Origin: JALRBM01 sp964477195
GTDB lineage: Bacteria; Patescibacteriota; Saccharimonadia; Saccharimonadales; Saccharimonadaceae
NCBI GenBank assembly: GCA_964477195.1
Contig: CAYZCX010000028.1
Span: 1-8,125 of the forward strand
DNA length: 8,125 nucleotides
Direction: 5' to 3'
This document shows positions 1 through 6,515 of this stretch, piece after piece (the first letter of the stretch is position 1; each line of letters begins with the position of its first letter). Position numbers and translations under genes: made by a program. Under the pieces are notes generated by a model. The model was given only the letters and a program-made list of their open reading frames with translations. It had not been told where the DNA came from and ran no database searches.

Positions 1-1131
1 GCGAAGACCGTTGGCGAATGTCAGCCCTACCTCAGCATTTACCTGAATCTGATTGACACCGTCCATTTTGTATTCGACCGGATCTTCAAGCGTCACGATG
101 TTAACGGTGTCGTTTTTGATCTCCTTGATAAGTGCATACAAACTCGTTGATTTACCTGAACCGGTTGGCCCAGAGGTTAGAATCATGCCGTTTGGTCGCT
201 TGATACCTTTACGAATAGCTCGCAATGCCCGACCGGCATATCCCATTTGTTCGATATCAAATGAATTACCCGACTTATCAAGCGAACGAATGACTACCTG
301 CTCGCCCCAAACTACAGGGCTGATCGCAATACGAAGGTCGACTTCTTTGCCAGCCACTTTCACCGTAAATTGACCGTCTTGTGGGATACGATGCTCATCA
401 ATCTTGAGGTTTGAGAGAATCTTGATACGGCTCACAAGGGCAGGTTCGATAGATTTCGGTAACTGCATAACCTCACGGAGTACACCGTCAACTCGACAGC
501 GGATTTTCAATGCGCCCTCAAGTGGCTCAACGTGAACGTCGCTCGATCGGGTTTTGACAGCGTATTCCAAAATAGTGCTCAGTGCCCGACTAATCGGTGA
601 ATCTTGGACAATTGTCTTAATATCATTCTCACTAGCCTTGCTCGCCTCTTCCTGTGAAGCCTTTGCAGCCTCACCAACACTCGAAAGATCAGTTCGATAC
701 TGGTCGAGTACATGACGAACTCCCGCCTCGGAAGCCATAAATACTTTGATCGGGCGTTGGATACGGTTCGCGAGGTAGTCAACAGCCTGAACATTATTTG
801 CGTCGATCATAGCAACAGCAAGTCGATTTTGTACCTCGGCAAGCGGCACTGCCATGAAGCGTTCAGCGATATCTTCCGGGAGGAGCGCTAATACATCTTG
901 ATTGATAAGACTATTGCTGAGGTTGACATACGGCACACCAGATACCTGGGCAATCGCGTGCGTTAGTAACTCATCATCAACGACACCTTGCTCCGTGAGA
1001 GCCGCAAATAAGGGCTTATTTGTTTTGGCCGCATCATCTTCGGCCGCACGAAGAACATCTTCAGCAACAAGTCCCTCCTCCACAAGGAGAGAGATGAGTT
1101 TTTCCTGCATGTCACTCGTCAGTAGTGCCAT
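1..1131 (-). CDS. pilB: Type IV pilus assembly ATPase PilB (GspE/PulE family), 3' end outside window
   Basis: Hexameric cytoplasmic ATPase that powers pilus extension at the inner face of the membrane. The frame is open from ATG 1131 to base 1 (377 codons, no stop), so the C-terminal third is missing. Visible in order: an N-terminal GspE/MshEN-like helical domain (about residues 5-145, with GVPYV at 65-69), a charged linker rich in Ala, Glu and Ser (about 150-172), then the core ATPase domain with DVHVEP (198-203), Walker A GPTGSGKST (321-329) and the Asp box TLEDPVEY (347-354). Walker B and the His box lie beyond the left edge. The order and spacing of these motifs are diagnostic of the family; PilB rather than the retraction ATPase PilT because PilT lacks such a long N-terminal domain. 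The start is 12 nt after the stop of the upstream 77-residue gene, with only a weak AAAGA-type site 7 nt ahead, so translation is probably coupled. The first MshEN-like repeat lacks the usual Arg-Leu-Gly, so c-di-GMP binding is uncertain. Confidence 0.95.
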   Translation of the reverse strand, partial: MALLTSDMQEKLISLLVEEGLVAEDVLRAAEDDAAKTNKPLFAALTEQGVVDDELLTHAIAQVSGVPYVNLSNSLINQDVLALLPEDIAERFMAVPLAEVQNRLAVAMIDANNVQAVDYLANRIQRPIKVFMASEAGVRHVLDQYRTDLSSVGEAAKASQEEASKASENDIKTIVQDSPISRALSTILEYAVKTRSSDVHVEPLEGALKIRCRVDGVLREVMQLPKSIEPALVSRIKILSNLKIDEHRIPQDGQFTVKVAGKEVDLRIAISPVVWGEQVVIRSLDKSGNSFDIEQMGYAGRALRAIRKGIKRPNGMILTSGPTGSGKSTSLYALIKEIKNDTVNIVTLEDPVEYKMDGVNQIQVNAEVGLTFANGLR

Positions 1132-1143
1132 ACGCCGCTCTTT

Positions 1144-1377
1144 TTACCGCTCCTGCGATGGATTATTGCCAATAATCACTTCAACCGTCGGGTTGATCGC
1201 ATCTTTATTAAAGACCGTCGGGTCGGGCTCATCGATCTTTGTCGTGATCTTATCCGCCGTCTTTACTTTGACCGATTGGTTTCCCACATCGCCAATAACC
1301 GTCTTAGCGACAAAATATGCAATTAAAACACTAACCGAGGCGATGAGAATGATCATTGCGATATCAGATTTTTTCAT
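1144..1377 (-). CDS. Small single-pass membrane protein in the pilus operon (unknown function)
   Basis: A 77-residue protein that I do not recognise as a named family. It has two Lys at the N-terminus, one hydrophobic helix (about residues 6-27) and a polar tail of about 50 residues, containing DEPDPTVFNKDAINPTVEV, that should lie outside the membrane (N-in topology). It has no lipobox, so it is not a PilP-type lipoprotein, and it is too short for PilP. Its ATG overlaps the TGA of pilO by 4 nt (ATGA at 1377-1374) and its TAA is 12 nt before the pilB ATG, so it is translated as part of the pilus operon. The position between pilO and pilB suggests an accessory subunit of the alignment complex; this is inference from context only. 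It is likely a real gene because of the start-stop overlap, the clean topology and the absence of a competing frame with a better case. Confidence 0.85.
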   Translation of the reverse strand: MKKSDIAMIILIASVSVLIAYFVAKTVIGDVGNQSVKVKTADKITTKIDEPDPTVFNKDAINPTVEVIIGNNPSQER

Positions 1378-2075
1378 TGCTTTACCGTCTTATCCTTTAA
1401 TTCTACTGTCTTTGCGGGCTCGTAAAATGCGCGACCGTCGACAGCGAGAATAATTCGGTTTCCCTGCGTTTCGACAGAAAGTGACGTAATATCGATGGCG
1501 CGAATTGAACGCTCTAGCTTTTGCAATAATTCCTTGAACGCACTGGCGTTGCTGACATCAGTACTGACCGAAAAGCGGAAGGTAATTTGATTATCGCCAC
1601 TTCCCGTGCTCGACTTAGAAGCATCTTGTACATTTAGCGAATCTTGAGATTCAACACCCTGAACGGGGTCAACACTAAGGGAGTCAAGTGTGAGACCACT
1701 TCCATTGAGAAATTTCTCTTGGAGTGATGATCCAAGCGCAGATGAGTTGGCGTCGGAAGGAAGAGCGTCGAGCACTACCTGAACAGGTTGACTATCCGCA
1801 GGAGTCATAACCGAGCGCAGTGCATCATTTGTATTGAGCACGCGAACCTGATCTTTTAACTCCCCTATCACCTTGTTATTATCGGTTAAAATCGAAGCAG
1901 TCTTTGACTTCTCGGCAAGTACTTTTTCGTTAAACCACGCCTTTTGGAGCAGGAATAGCGAGGCGACAATAGCAATGCCTACGACTACCGAGACGCCCGC
2001 TACCCACAAGAACATCATGCGATTAGCTCTTGCGATCTGCTGCCGTTTCCTGATTGCTGTACCTTGTTCGGCCAT
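1374..2075 (-). CDS. pilO: Type IV pilus inner-membrane alignment protein PilO-like
   Basis: Bitopic membrane protein expected to dimerise with PilN in the alignment subcomplex of the pilus machine. The 233 residues comprise a basic cytoplasmic N-terminus (about 1-20), one transmembrane helix (about 22-43), a coiled-coil-like stretch (about 46-83), a polar Ser/Asp-rich middle (about 105-162) and a C-terminal alpha/beta segment (about 163-220) ending in a strand with AFYEP, which resembles the ferredoxin-like fold end of PilO. A start 54 nt further upstream (2129) is open but would overlap pilN by 53 nt; ATG 2075 follows the pilN stop by 1 nt, has a G-rich Shine-Dalgarno 8 nt ahead, and gives the expected short cytoplasmic tail. 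The downstream 77-residue gene overlaps by 4 nt. Sequence identity in this family is low, so the name rests on topology, fold pattern and gene order after pilM-pilN. Confidence 0.85.
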   Translation of the reverse strand: MAEQGTAIRKRQQIARANRMMFLWVAGVSVVVGIAIVASLFLLQKAWFNEKVLAEKSKTASILTDNNKVIGELKDQVRVLNTNDALRSVMTPADSQPVQVVLDALPSDANSSALGSSLQEKFLNGSGLTLDSLSVDPVQGVESQDSLNVQDASKSSTGSGDNQITFRFSVSTDVSNASAFKELLQKLERSIRAIDITSLSVETQGNRIILAVDGRAFYEPAKTVELKDKTVKQ

Positions 2076-2076
2076 A

Positions 2077-2799
2077 CTAATTGCCCCCCGTATCTGTTGC
2101 TCGCTGCGTAAATAAGCTCTGTGGGACACCTAGGAATGAGTCGGTGACGTTCGTCTTCTCTGGAGCAACGACTGTCGCATTCTGGGCTGTTCGCGAGAAG
2201 AGCTCCTCTGGGTAAACGAATGTCAGCGTAAAACGAAGTACCTTCGCACCGCTTGCGTCTTCACCATAACTTCGATCACTATCATTCATGCTCGTAGCTA
2301 GCGGGACGGATTTTTTCTCACCGTCCTGTACATACTCAAACGTAGTACCATTGATCGTCTTCTTAAATACCTCAAGTGCAGGATACCCATTGACAGCTTG
2401 TGCCTCAACTTTAATCGTCGAATCGCTTGAATTCAATGTTAGCTTAGTGATAGCGACGTTATTGGGAGCCGAAGGGTTGATCGTATTAAGAATATCAAAG
2501 ATACGGGAATCAATATGTTTGCTGTCATGGAGCTCCGAAAGCTTACTCAATTGATTCTGAATTGTCAGCGTCGTCGAAACATCTTCGACTTTAGAGAGTT
2601 TTTGACTCTCGCTTTTAATCGTATTGTCAGAAATAACGTCTCGAGCCGCCTGTACGGCAAATACCCACATGGCAAGTGCGACGACTATCCCTATGGCTAC
2701 GATACCAATAATGATCGCCATCGAAATGACACTCGTACGAACACGTTGTGCTTTGAGAAGCTCTTGTTTTACGTCAGGGATAAGGTTGATTTCTATCAT
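2077..2799 (-). CDS. pilN: Type IV pilus assembly protein PilN
   Basis: Single-pass membrane protein that links cytoplasmic PilM to the extracytoplasmic PilO partner. The 240-residue product begins MIEINLIP, the PilN signature (usually INLLP) that in known systems docks into a groove on PilM. A short amphipathic basic stretch (about 9-24) precedes the transmembrane helix (about 25-49), followed by a helical/coiled-coil region (about 50-95) and an alpha/beta domain ending in a strand with RFTLTFVYPEELF. After this strand there is an extra polar tail of 39 residues (202-240), longer than I expect for PilN. ATG 2799 shares one base with the pilM stop (TGATG); a GTG directly before it (2802) is an alternative start that adds one residue. 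pilO follows after 1 nt. The order pilM-pilN-pilO is the conserved one. Confidence 0.93.
   Translation of the reverse strand: MIEINLIPDVKQELLKAQRVRTSVISMAIIIGIVAIGIVVALAMWVFAVQAARDVISDNTIKSESQKLSKVEDVSTTLTIQNQLSKLSELHDSKHIDSRIFDILNTINPSAPNNVAITKLTLNSSDSTIKVEAQAVNGYPALEVFKKTINGTTFEYVQDGEKKSVPLATSMNDSDRSYGEDASGAKVLRFTLTFVYPEELFSRTAQNATVVAPEKTNVTDSFLGVPQSLFTQRATDTGGN
2084..2089 (-). promoter_or_regulatory. G-run Shine-Dalgarno for pilO
   Basis: Six consecutive G on the minus strand end 8 nt before ATG 2075, inside the last codons of pilN. It supports the internal start over the longer open frame from 2129, which would have no comparable site. Confidence 0.5.
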
Positions 2800-3845
2800 C
2801 ACTTATTCACCCTTTCGGCAAGTCCTATTGCAGTCGCAAATTCACTGGCAATTGGCGTCAGCTGCTGCTGATCACCCTGGGAGACACGTACTTTTTGCCA
2901 TGGATTTGCCTGAGCAGACTGGATACCGGTTTTTGCTGTCACATAATCACCAAATTTAGGCACGACGCTCGCATAGCCAGAAAGCAGCACCCCACCGACA
3001 GGGGTATTCGGATAGCGCGTCTGGAAAAATTTAATAGATTTTACCAATTCGGCCGCAAATCCATCAAGCACACTTTCGACAGCATGAAAAACCTGTCCCT
3101 CAAGTCGATCCGGTGCGAGTCCAAATTTTACAATAAACTGACGGGCTTGATCTTCTTGAACATTAAGGTTTTGCACCGCTGATTTAACAAGCGACTGAAG
3201 ACCTGTAGGAATCGTGCGAACAAGGCGCGGAGCATCCGCATATGTCACCACGAGGTTAGTCGCCAGTTCCCCTACATCAATGATCAGCCGAGCATCCTGT
3301 ATGCCGCTCGGTAGGAGTGAGCGAACTATAGCAATAGGATCAGGCTCTGCGGCAATGACATTAAGCCCTAGCCCTTCAATAAATTCGAGGCGCTCTTCGG
3401 CATAGCTATTCGCCGTGCTTGCAAGCAAAACCTCTTGTTGTTGAGGATTATGCGCAGATTGTCCCAGGGAGACCCAATCGACTTTTGCATCATCAATCGA
3501 CATAGGGATATACTGATCAATCTGATATCTAATTGTTGTACGAAGTTCCGCCTCAGACATCGTAGGCACATCTATAACAGTCGTGAAAGTTTTTTGAGAA
3601 GGCAACCCGATGGCGACATTTTTAGTCTTGATACCACTCTGCCCTACCGCTGTCATAATCACTTCACCAAGACGTCGCTCTGATTCTTTGGTATTTGCAG
3701 TGGTCGTTTTCATATCGACCGTAGCATATCCATAATGCTGCAATGTCCAATTATCTTGACCATTATGAGCAAGCTGAACAACGCGCACTGCATTGGTCCC
3801 TATATCAAGTGCAAAAAAATCGCCCACGCCTTTTAGTAATGCCAT
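2799..3845 (-). CDS. pilM: Type IV pilus assembly protein PilM (actin-like ATPase)
   Basis: Cytoplasmic actin/FtsA-fold protein that binds ATP and the N-terminal peptide of PilN and connects the alignment complex to the motor. The 348 residues match the usual size of about 350. Visible motifs: phosphate-1 loop FALDIGTNAVRVVQL (11-25), the helix-turn YQIDQYIPMSIDDAKVDW (107-124) typical of PilM domain 1C, phosphate-2 region LIIDVGELATNLVV (187-200, Asp190) and the adenosine-side motif GGVLLSGYASVVPKF (284-298). It ends one base into the pilN ATG, which suggests coupled translation and stoichiometric production. A promoter sits directly upstream; there is no Shine-Dalgarno before ATG 3845, so it may be read from a leaderless transcript. 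Confidence in the family is high. Confidence 0.97.
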   Translation of the reverse strand: MALLKGVGDFFALDIGTNAVRVVQLAHNGQDNWTLQHYGYATVDMKTTTANTKESERRLGEVIMTAVGQSGIKTKNVAIGLPSQKTFTTVIDVPTMSEAELRTTIRYQIDQYIPMSIDDAKVDWVSLGQSAHNPQQQEVLLASTANSYAEERLEFIEGLGLNVIAAEPDPIAIVRSLLPSGIQDARLIIDVGELATNLVVTYADAPRLVRTIPTGLQSLVKSAVQNLNVQEDQARQFIVKFGLAPDRLEGQVFHAVESVLDGFAAELVKSIKFFQTRYPNTPVGGVLLSGYASVVPKFGDYVTAKTGIQSAQANPWQKVRVSQGDQQQLTPIASEFATAIGLAERVNK

Positions 3846-3855
3846 ATTGGCTTTT

Positions 3856-3885
3856 ATTATACATAAGCACTATGCCATCTGGCAA
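3856..3885 (-). promoter_or_regulatory. Sigma70-type promoter directly upstream of pilM
   Basis: On the minus strand TTGCCA (3885-3880) is followed after 18 nt by a perfect TATAAT (3861-3856). The predicted transcription start, about 7 nt downstream at roughly 3849, is only about 4 nt before ATG 3845, so the mRNA would be almost leaderless. It lies in the 64-bp gap after the secreted-protein gene and would give pilMNO-pilB its own expression, independent of the two upstream genes. Confidence 0.65.
3873..3884. repeat. Short inverted repeat overlapping the pilM -35 box
   Basis: TGCCA-TC-TGGCA, with 5-bp arms and a 2-nt centre, covers most of the predicted -35 hexamer (3880-3885). It could be a half-site pair for a regulator, or chance; arms of this length alone are weak evidence. 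No T-run follows on either strand in the position expected for a terminator. Confidence 0.25.
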
Positions 3886-3909
3886 GGGCTTTGGAACAAA
3901 AGGGACTGT

Positions 3910-5859
3910 TTAGAATCGAGGTGGCAACTCTGTGGAATACACCGTCTGGGCTTTGTTGCTTCCACGAGCCTGGAGACTTGCCCATAGGAAAGCGTCTGGA
4001 CGTAGGTTGAAGCGCTCCGCTGGCTCCCCCGACTGCGGACCCGTGTCTGAACCCGCCGTGCGTCGGAGGAAGAGTCTCTTCGTTATGACAGGGCCATTCA
4101 CTTCGAGTAAAATATTACACTTATTTGATGTCGGATTGCCTGCGAGGTTATAACAAGTATCTATCGTATCGTTCGAGACCAACCATGCGTCAATATGCGC
4201 CACCGTGTCCTTTATAAGAATGTTCTGAGCAATAATGACTACCTGCGGAATATCACGGATATTCGAGAATGGACCATTTGCATAATTAATATCTCCATCG
4301 ATAGTCACCGTGCCCGTAGAGTAGATAATAACCGAATGCGTGGGAGGAATATTACTATTTGTTATCGTCATATTACCTCCTGTGCGCACGACTACCGGCG
4401 TTCCGTTGACGTATCCAAGTCCACTAATATCGCCGCCGCCAGCTGGCTGCTTATTTGAGAATGCATTAAAGAAGCTCGCAACATTTGGTACACCCGGAAA
4501 ACCAGGACCCGTCGTATATTGTCCAAATGAATCCGCGCCTGTGTTATCTTTGTTGGCAAAAGTAAGCTTACTCCATGCTAGCTGACTATTATCAGTCTGA
4601 CCGTTCAAGCCCGAACCCGACGCAAATCGAGAATTCGATCCAACAGAGAAGACCCCATATTCAACCCAGCTTCCAAACGTCTGCTGGCTTCCGCTCACAT
4701 CTTTGACCGAGGTACTTGTTTCGATCTTTCCACGTACATTTAGGTCGCCACCCCATATCTGCACTTTCGGTTTCTTTCCTACGACTGTACAAAGTGGCTT
4801 TGAGTGTCCCCACTGCGTATCGCTATTTGAACGTGGCTGTATAGATAATGCAAAACATATCCTCGTACCGACGGGCACATCGCCAATATCCCATGCAGAC
4901 ACACTCGGTTTTAGGTTTTGTGATGGTGATCCAAGATTGAACACACCAGACCCTTTCCCTGCATTGCGACAAGTTGCATCGGCACTTGTGAAGTAGTTAC
5001 CGGCTGGCGCACCTCCATTTCCCTGACATGGTGCCTGAGTCGACGCAGTTGGCCCCTCGTCTTCATGTGGTGCTTTTTTGCCTGGTTTCACCGTTATCTG
5101 CGTAATCTCCCACTGTGTATTCTGGCTATTCACCTCTCCTGTCGTATCGACACTCGATGTGACCGTCATTTTACTACCAGACTCAACCTGCGTCGGTGTC
5201 ACACTATCAACACGCGGTGTCAGATTGTAGGTGCGAGGCAGTTTTTGCAATCGACCGACTGGATTGGCACAGTCTTTCTTAATAGCATAAAGTGGCTGCC
5301 CTGTATCTTGATCATAAAAGACAATACTCCACGCTGATGTCTGCGCTGAAGGATAATAAGCGACATCAGTCACGCTAGAGCGAGTGTTCAGACCACCAAA
5401 ATTGTAAAAGACATTGTAGTTAGTGTACGGCGCCCAATCTCGTACTGTGTTAGCCCATTCACCAAATTGTTGACACGCAACGTTTTTCGACGTTCCGGGA
5501 GCATATCCGAGCATGGTCAAAATGATAAAGGCTGATCCAGTTGCATTTTGATCGCCCGCGTTGAGAAGTGTTCCGCCGCTACACGCCATGTGGCTTCCGA
5601 TATTCGCAATCAACTCATTGGCATTGTTGACATTCAACAGAGCCGGCGGTGTGATGACGTTGTGACGGAGTGTTCCCGGACCACCATCGTACGCGCCAAA
5701 AAAGTACCCGATATAACAATCTCGACCATTGATAGAACATGCGTCGGCGTTTGCTTGCTGCGTATAGAACGTCAACGTTCCCGCACTAAGTAGCGCAACA
5801 CCAAAGAGCCAAGCCGTTACCCATGTGGCTCTGCCCCGCCCTTTTAAGAAGGAGATCAT
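3910..5859 (-). CDS. Large exported cysteine-containing surface protein, conserved C-terminal tail, pilus-linked
   Basis: A 649-residue protein with a clear Sec signal: basic N-terminus (K6, R8, R10), hydrophobic core (about 13-32) and ANA at 36-38 or ADA at 38-40 as cleavage site. No second membrane helix is evident, so it is released or attached by partners. Segments: an N-terminal domain (about 41-200) with Cys41, 48, 93, 129 and 197; a beta-rich, Ig-like region (about 211-360) with Cys278, 297, 335 and 357; a segment starting KPKVQIWGGDLNVRG (364-377); a strand-rich region with regularly spaced hydrophobics (about 485-565), which may be a beta-helix and ends in HIDAWLVSNDTIDTC; and a tail with AERFNLRPDAFLWASL and the terminal ELPPRF. 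From memory, such proteins are common in Saccharibacteria and uncharacterised. The ATG overlaps the TPR gene by 4 nt and has GGAG 8 nt ahead. Role unknown; a surface, adhesin or pilus-accessory part is inferred from export and location. Confidence 0.9.
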   Translation of the reverse strand: MISFLKGRGRATWVTAWLFGVALLSAGTLTFYTQQANADACSINGRDCYIGYFFGAYDGGPGTLRHNVITPPALLNVNNANELIANIGSHMACSGGTLLNAGDQNATGSAFIILTMLGYAPGTSKNVACQQFGEWANTVRDWAPYTNYNVFYNFGGLNTRSSVTDVAYYPSAQTSAWSIVFYDQDTGQPLYAIKKDCANPVGRLQKLPRTYNLTPRVDSVTPTQVESGSKMTVTSSVDTTGEVNSQNTQWEITQITVKPGKKAPHEDEGPTASTQAPCQGNGGAPAGNYFTSADATCRNAGKGSGVFNLGSPSQNLKPSVSAWDIGDVPVGTRICFALSIQPRSNSDTQWGHSKPLCTVVGKKPKVQIWGGDLNVRGKIETSTSVKDVSGSQQTFGSWVEYGVFSVGSNSRFASGSGLNGQTDNSQLAWSKLTFANKDNTGADSFGQYTTGPGFPGVPNVASFFNAFSNKQPAGGGDISGLGYVNGTPVVVRTGGNMTITNSNIPPTHSVIIYSTGTVTIDGDINYANGPFSNIRDIPQVVIIAQNILIKDTVAHIDAWLVSNDTIDTCYNLAGNPTSNKCNILLEVNGPVITKRLFLRRTAGSDTGPQSGEPAERFNLRPDAFLWASLQARGSNKAQTVYSTELPPRF

Positions 5860-6386
5860 TGCTTTTTCTCCAATTCAGAGATTTTGTAATCATAGGTCAC
5901 GATCTCATCCTGACTGACTTTTTTGGAGCTTACCCCATATTCTTTTGCCTTTTTATATGCGGCGAGCGCAGCTTTAAAATCACCTGCGCGATCGGCCATG
6001 TCGGCCATATTAGCAAGTTCAGAGTCAGGAAGTTTCCCTGCATCGGCTATTTTTTTATAAATATCAAAAGCCTTTTTGACATCGCCCGAATTGGCATACG
6101 CCCCAGCTAGCAATAGTTGAAGACTCACATCTTCGACATCTTTCTGGCCTTCGATCAGCGTAATCGCTCCCTTGAAATCATTCGTACCATATTTTGTGTT
6201 CACTTCATTAATAAGCTGTTGTTTGTCGTTATATTGCGTTGTGGTTTTTGAAGCCCCGCTATTCGAAGGAGAATCCGCAGCTGGCGTTGATTTCCATACC
6301 ATCCACAAAAGAACCCCGCCCCCGATGAGTAATAAAGCAACAACGATACCGGCGATAAGAAGGAGTTTTTTATTATTTTTCATCAT
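5856..6386 (-). CDS. Membrane-anchored TPR protein, partner of the exported protein
   Basis: A 176-residue protein with a Lys-rich N-terminus (KNNKK), one strong hydrophobic helix (about 8-31), a Ser/Thr/Pro-rich linker (about 33-52) and a helical domain carrying tetratricopeptide-like repeats: a degenerate one at about 55-82, then about 87-116 (LLLAGAYANSGDVKKAFDIY) and about 121-151 (NMADMADRAGDFKAALAAYK). With N-in topology the repeats lie outside the membrane. TPR domains bind other proteins, so a scaffold or assembly role for the next gene's product is reasonable; the two genes overlap by 4 nt (ATGA). The start is one of two adjacent ATG codons; 6386 has GAGAAG 6 nt ahead, 6383 would give 9 nt. 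It resembles PilF/PilW pilotin-like TPR proteins only in architecture: it is not a lipoprotein and the repeats are few, so that name is not assigned. Confidence 0.88.
   Translation of the reverse strand: MMKNNKKLLLIAGIVVALLLIGGGVLLWMVWKSTPAADSPSNSGASKTTTQYNDKQQLINEVNTKYGTNDFKGAITLIEGQKDVEDVSLQLLLAGAYANSGDVKKAFDIYKKIADAGKLPDSELANMADMADRAGDFKAALAAYKKAKEYGVSSKKVSQDEIVTYDYKISELEKKQ
5868..5871 (-). promoter_or_regulatory. Shine-Dalgarno of the exported-protein gene
   Basis: GGAG on the minus strand ends 8 nt before ATG 5859 and lies in the last codons of the TPR gene. Together with the ATGA stop-start overlap it fixes this start and indicates coupled translation. Confidence 0.6.
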
Positions 6387-6424
6387 TTATAGCTTCTCGA
6401 ATGGATTCGCGTTTAATTAGTAAC

Positions 6425-6454
6425 ATAATAGCATAAGCGCTACCTATATAGCAA
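6425..6454 (-). promoter_or_regulatory. Candidate promoter of the TPR/exported-protein pair
   Basis: TTGCTA (6454-6449), 18-nt spacer, TATTAT (6430-6425) on the minus strand. A start near 6418 would leave a leader of about 32 nt with the GAGAAG ribosome-binding site (6398-6393). The -35 is a four-of-six match, so this is moderate evidence only. Confidence 0.4.
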
Positions 6455-6493
6455 AGTCCCGTGAAGCCATTGTCACTCCTAGTAGGAATTGAA

Positions 6494-6515
6494 GACAAAA
6501 AAATATATTTTTGTC
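6494..6515. repeat. AT-rich inverted repeat (GACAAAAA / TTTTTGTC)
   Basis: Eight-base arms (6494-6501 and 6508-6515) around a six-base AATATA centre form a perfect small hairpin on either strand. It lies in the gap between two minus-strand genes, between the terminator-like structure and the TPR promoter. It has few GC pairs, so it is a weak terminator if one at all; a protein-binding site is an alternative. Confidence 0.4.

Noticed and set aside
53..373. Plus-strand frame of 106 residues
   Set aside because: It is the exact complement of the PilB ATPase core, including Walker A; a shadow.
902..1453. Plus-strand frame of 183 residues opposite pilB and the 77-residue gene
   Set aside because: It is antisense to two well-supported genes, has a Ser/Arg-rich shadow composition and no recognisable motif.
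2076..2129. Upstream extension of pilO to 2129
   Set aside because: It would overlap pilN by 53 nt and add 18 residues to the cytoplasmic tail; ATG 2075 has a ribosome-binding site and follows the pilN stop by 1 nt.
2800..2802. GTG codon as the pilN start
   Set aside because: ATG 2799 directly follows and gives the typical MxxINLxP start; the GTG remains possible but changes only one residue.
3932..5793. Several plus-strand frames of 73-97 residues
   Set aside because: All lie opposite the exported-protein gene, which has a signal peptide, a ribosome-binding site and a continuous 649-codon frame.
1..6386. Use of TGA as a sense codon (code 25)
   Set aside because: TGA ends the exported-protein, TPR, pilM, pilO and 143-residue genes or forms their ATGA/TGATG junctions at natural protein ends, so the standard bacterial code applies.
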